DNA of 64,000 nucleotides from a bacterium (GTDB taxonomy: Bacteria; Vulcanimicrobiota; Xenobia; Xenobiales; JADMJV01), in contig JADMJV010000016.1 of the NCBI GenBank assembly GCA_018780265.1, positions 1 to 64,000 of the forward strand, read 5' to 3'. The position numbers and the translations under genes are program-made. Below the pieces are notes generated by a model, which saw only the letters and a list, made by a program, of their open reading frames with translations, was not told the DNA's origin and did not search any database. Numbering within the stretch: position 1 is the stretch's first letter; the number at the start of each line of letters is the position of its first letter. This document shows positions 63,834 to 64,000 of the stretch, piece by piece.

Positions 63834-64000
63834 GTGTGCGCGCCCTGCCTAAAGACAACCGCTTCGTGACCTGGACTGACTGGCAAGGCTACAGCAAATT
63901 CCTGGAAGCGATTGGGGACCGGCCTATCCGGCTAACCTACGACCAGGGAGCTCTCGAAATCATGTCGCCTACTCAAGAACACGAACGAATCAAAACCATT
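63830..64000 (+). CDS. Uma2-family (DUF820) endonuclease, N-terminal part
   Basis: The gene is cut by the window end after 57 codons. FVTWTDWQGYSKFLEAIGD, then RPIRLTYDQGALEIMSPTQE and HERIK is the standard N terminus of Uma2 restriction-endonuclease-like proteins. The ATG overlaps the comEC stop (ATGA). The catalytic part lies outside the window. Confidence 0.8.
   Translation, partial: MSVRALPKDNRFVTWTDWQGYSKFLEAIGDRPIRLTYDQGALEIMSPTQEHERIKTI

Overview
The window is a GC-rich bacterial chromosome segment with no rRNA, tRNA, phage or intact IS element that I can see. It comes from a respiring bacterium able to live without oxygen: it carries a compact anaerobic benzoyl-CoA pathway, 4-hydroxybenzoyl-CoA reductase, an NnrS-type protein, c-type cytochromes, part of NADH dehydrogenase (complex I) and a long-chain polyprenyl (quinone side-chain) synthase. 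The mixture (Bzd-like reductase, unusual domain fusions, PilX-like and pseudopilin cassettes, spermidine-synthase-like proteins) does not look like a familiar proteobacterium. I suspect a poorly cultivated phylum (Eremiobacterota/Xenobia-like), but this is only an impression.

Layout. 0-2.3 kb: a nucleotidyltransferase-like protein, a small membrane protein, a gene-poor stretch and a cytochrome c'-like protein. 2.4-7.1 kb: nnrS, divergent from a three-gene operon (a protein with a primase-large-subunit-like Fe-S region, a helical protein, and a Ca-binding repeat protein). 7.3-9.6 kb: a decayed HNH-endonuclease fragment and an LtaS-like phosphoglycerol transferase. 9.7-25 kb: the aromatic island, with hcr (fused HcrC-HcrA, then HcrB) and a LeuA-like lyase on the plus strand; dch, an SDR and oah on the minus strand; had, bzdNOPQ, a small CxxC protein and an acyl-CoA dehydrogenase on the plus strand; then an RHS-like-repeat protein. 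25.2-25.9 kb: a Phd/PIN toxin-antitoxin pair. 25.9-33.1 kb: two radical SAM proteins, a second Ca-binding protein, a cytochrome c, tryptophanase and cysteine synthase. 33.1-33.9 kb: a thioredoxin-like gene with an in-frame UGA exactly where the first active-site cysteine belongs, followed by a SECIS-like hairpin; it is very probably an exported selenoprotein. 34-42.8 kb: a MATE/ANK-like transporter, a REC-pseudokinase, aspS, cdd, a TSUP transporter, ATP-grasp and cupin genes. 42.7-51.4 kb: two mirror-image PilX-like/pseudopilin cassettes. 51.4-64 kb: peptidases, nuoABCDHJK, polyprenyl synthase, hemL, an amidohydrolase, comEC and the start of a Uma2 endonuclease gene.

The feature that ties the first 32 kb together is a 14-bp palindrome, TTGAC/T-N4-G/ATCAA (FNR/DNR type). 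It occurs at least ten times, nearly always about 22 bp upstream of a recognisable -10 box. It puts the aromatic pathway, NnrS, both cytochromes, both Ca-binding proteins, tryptophanase and several unknown genes into one apparent anaerobic or NO-responsive Crp/Fnr regulon. The regulator gene is not in the window.
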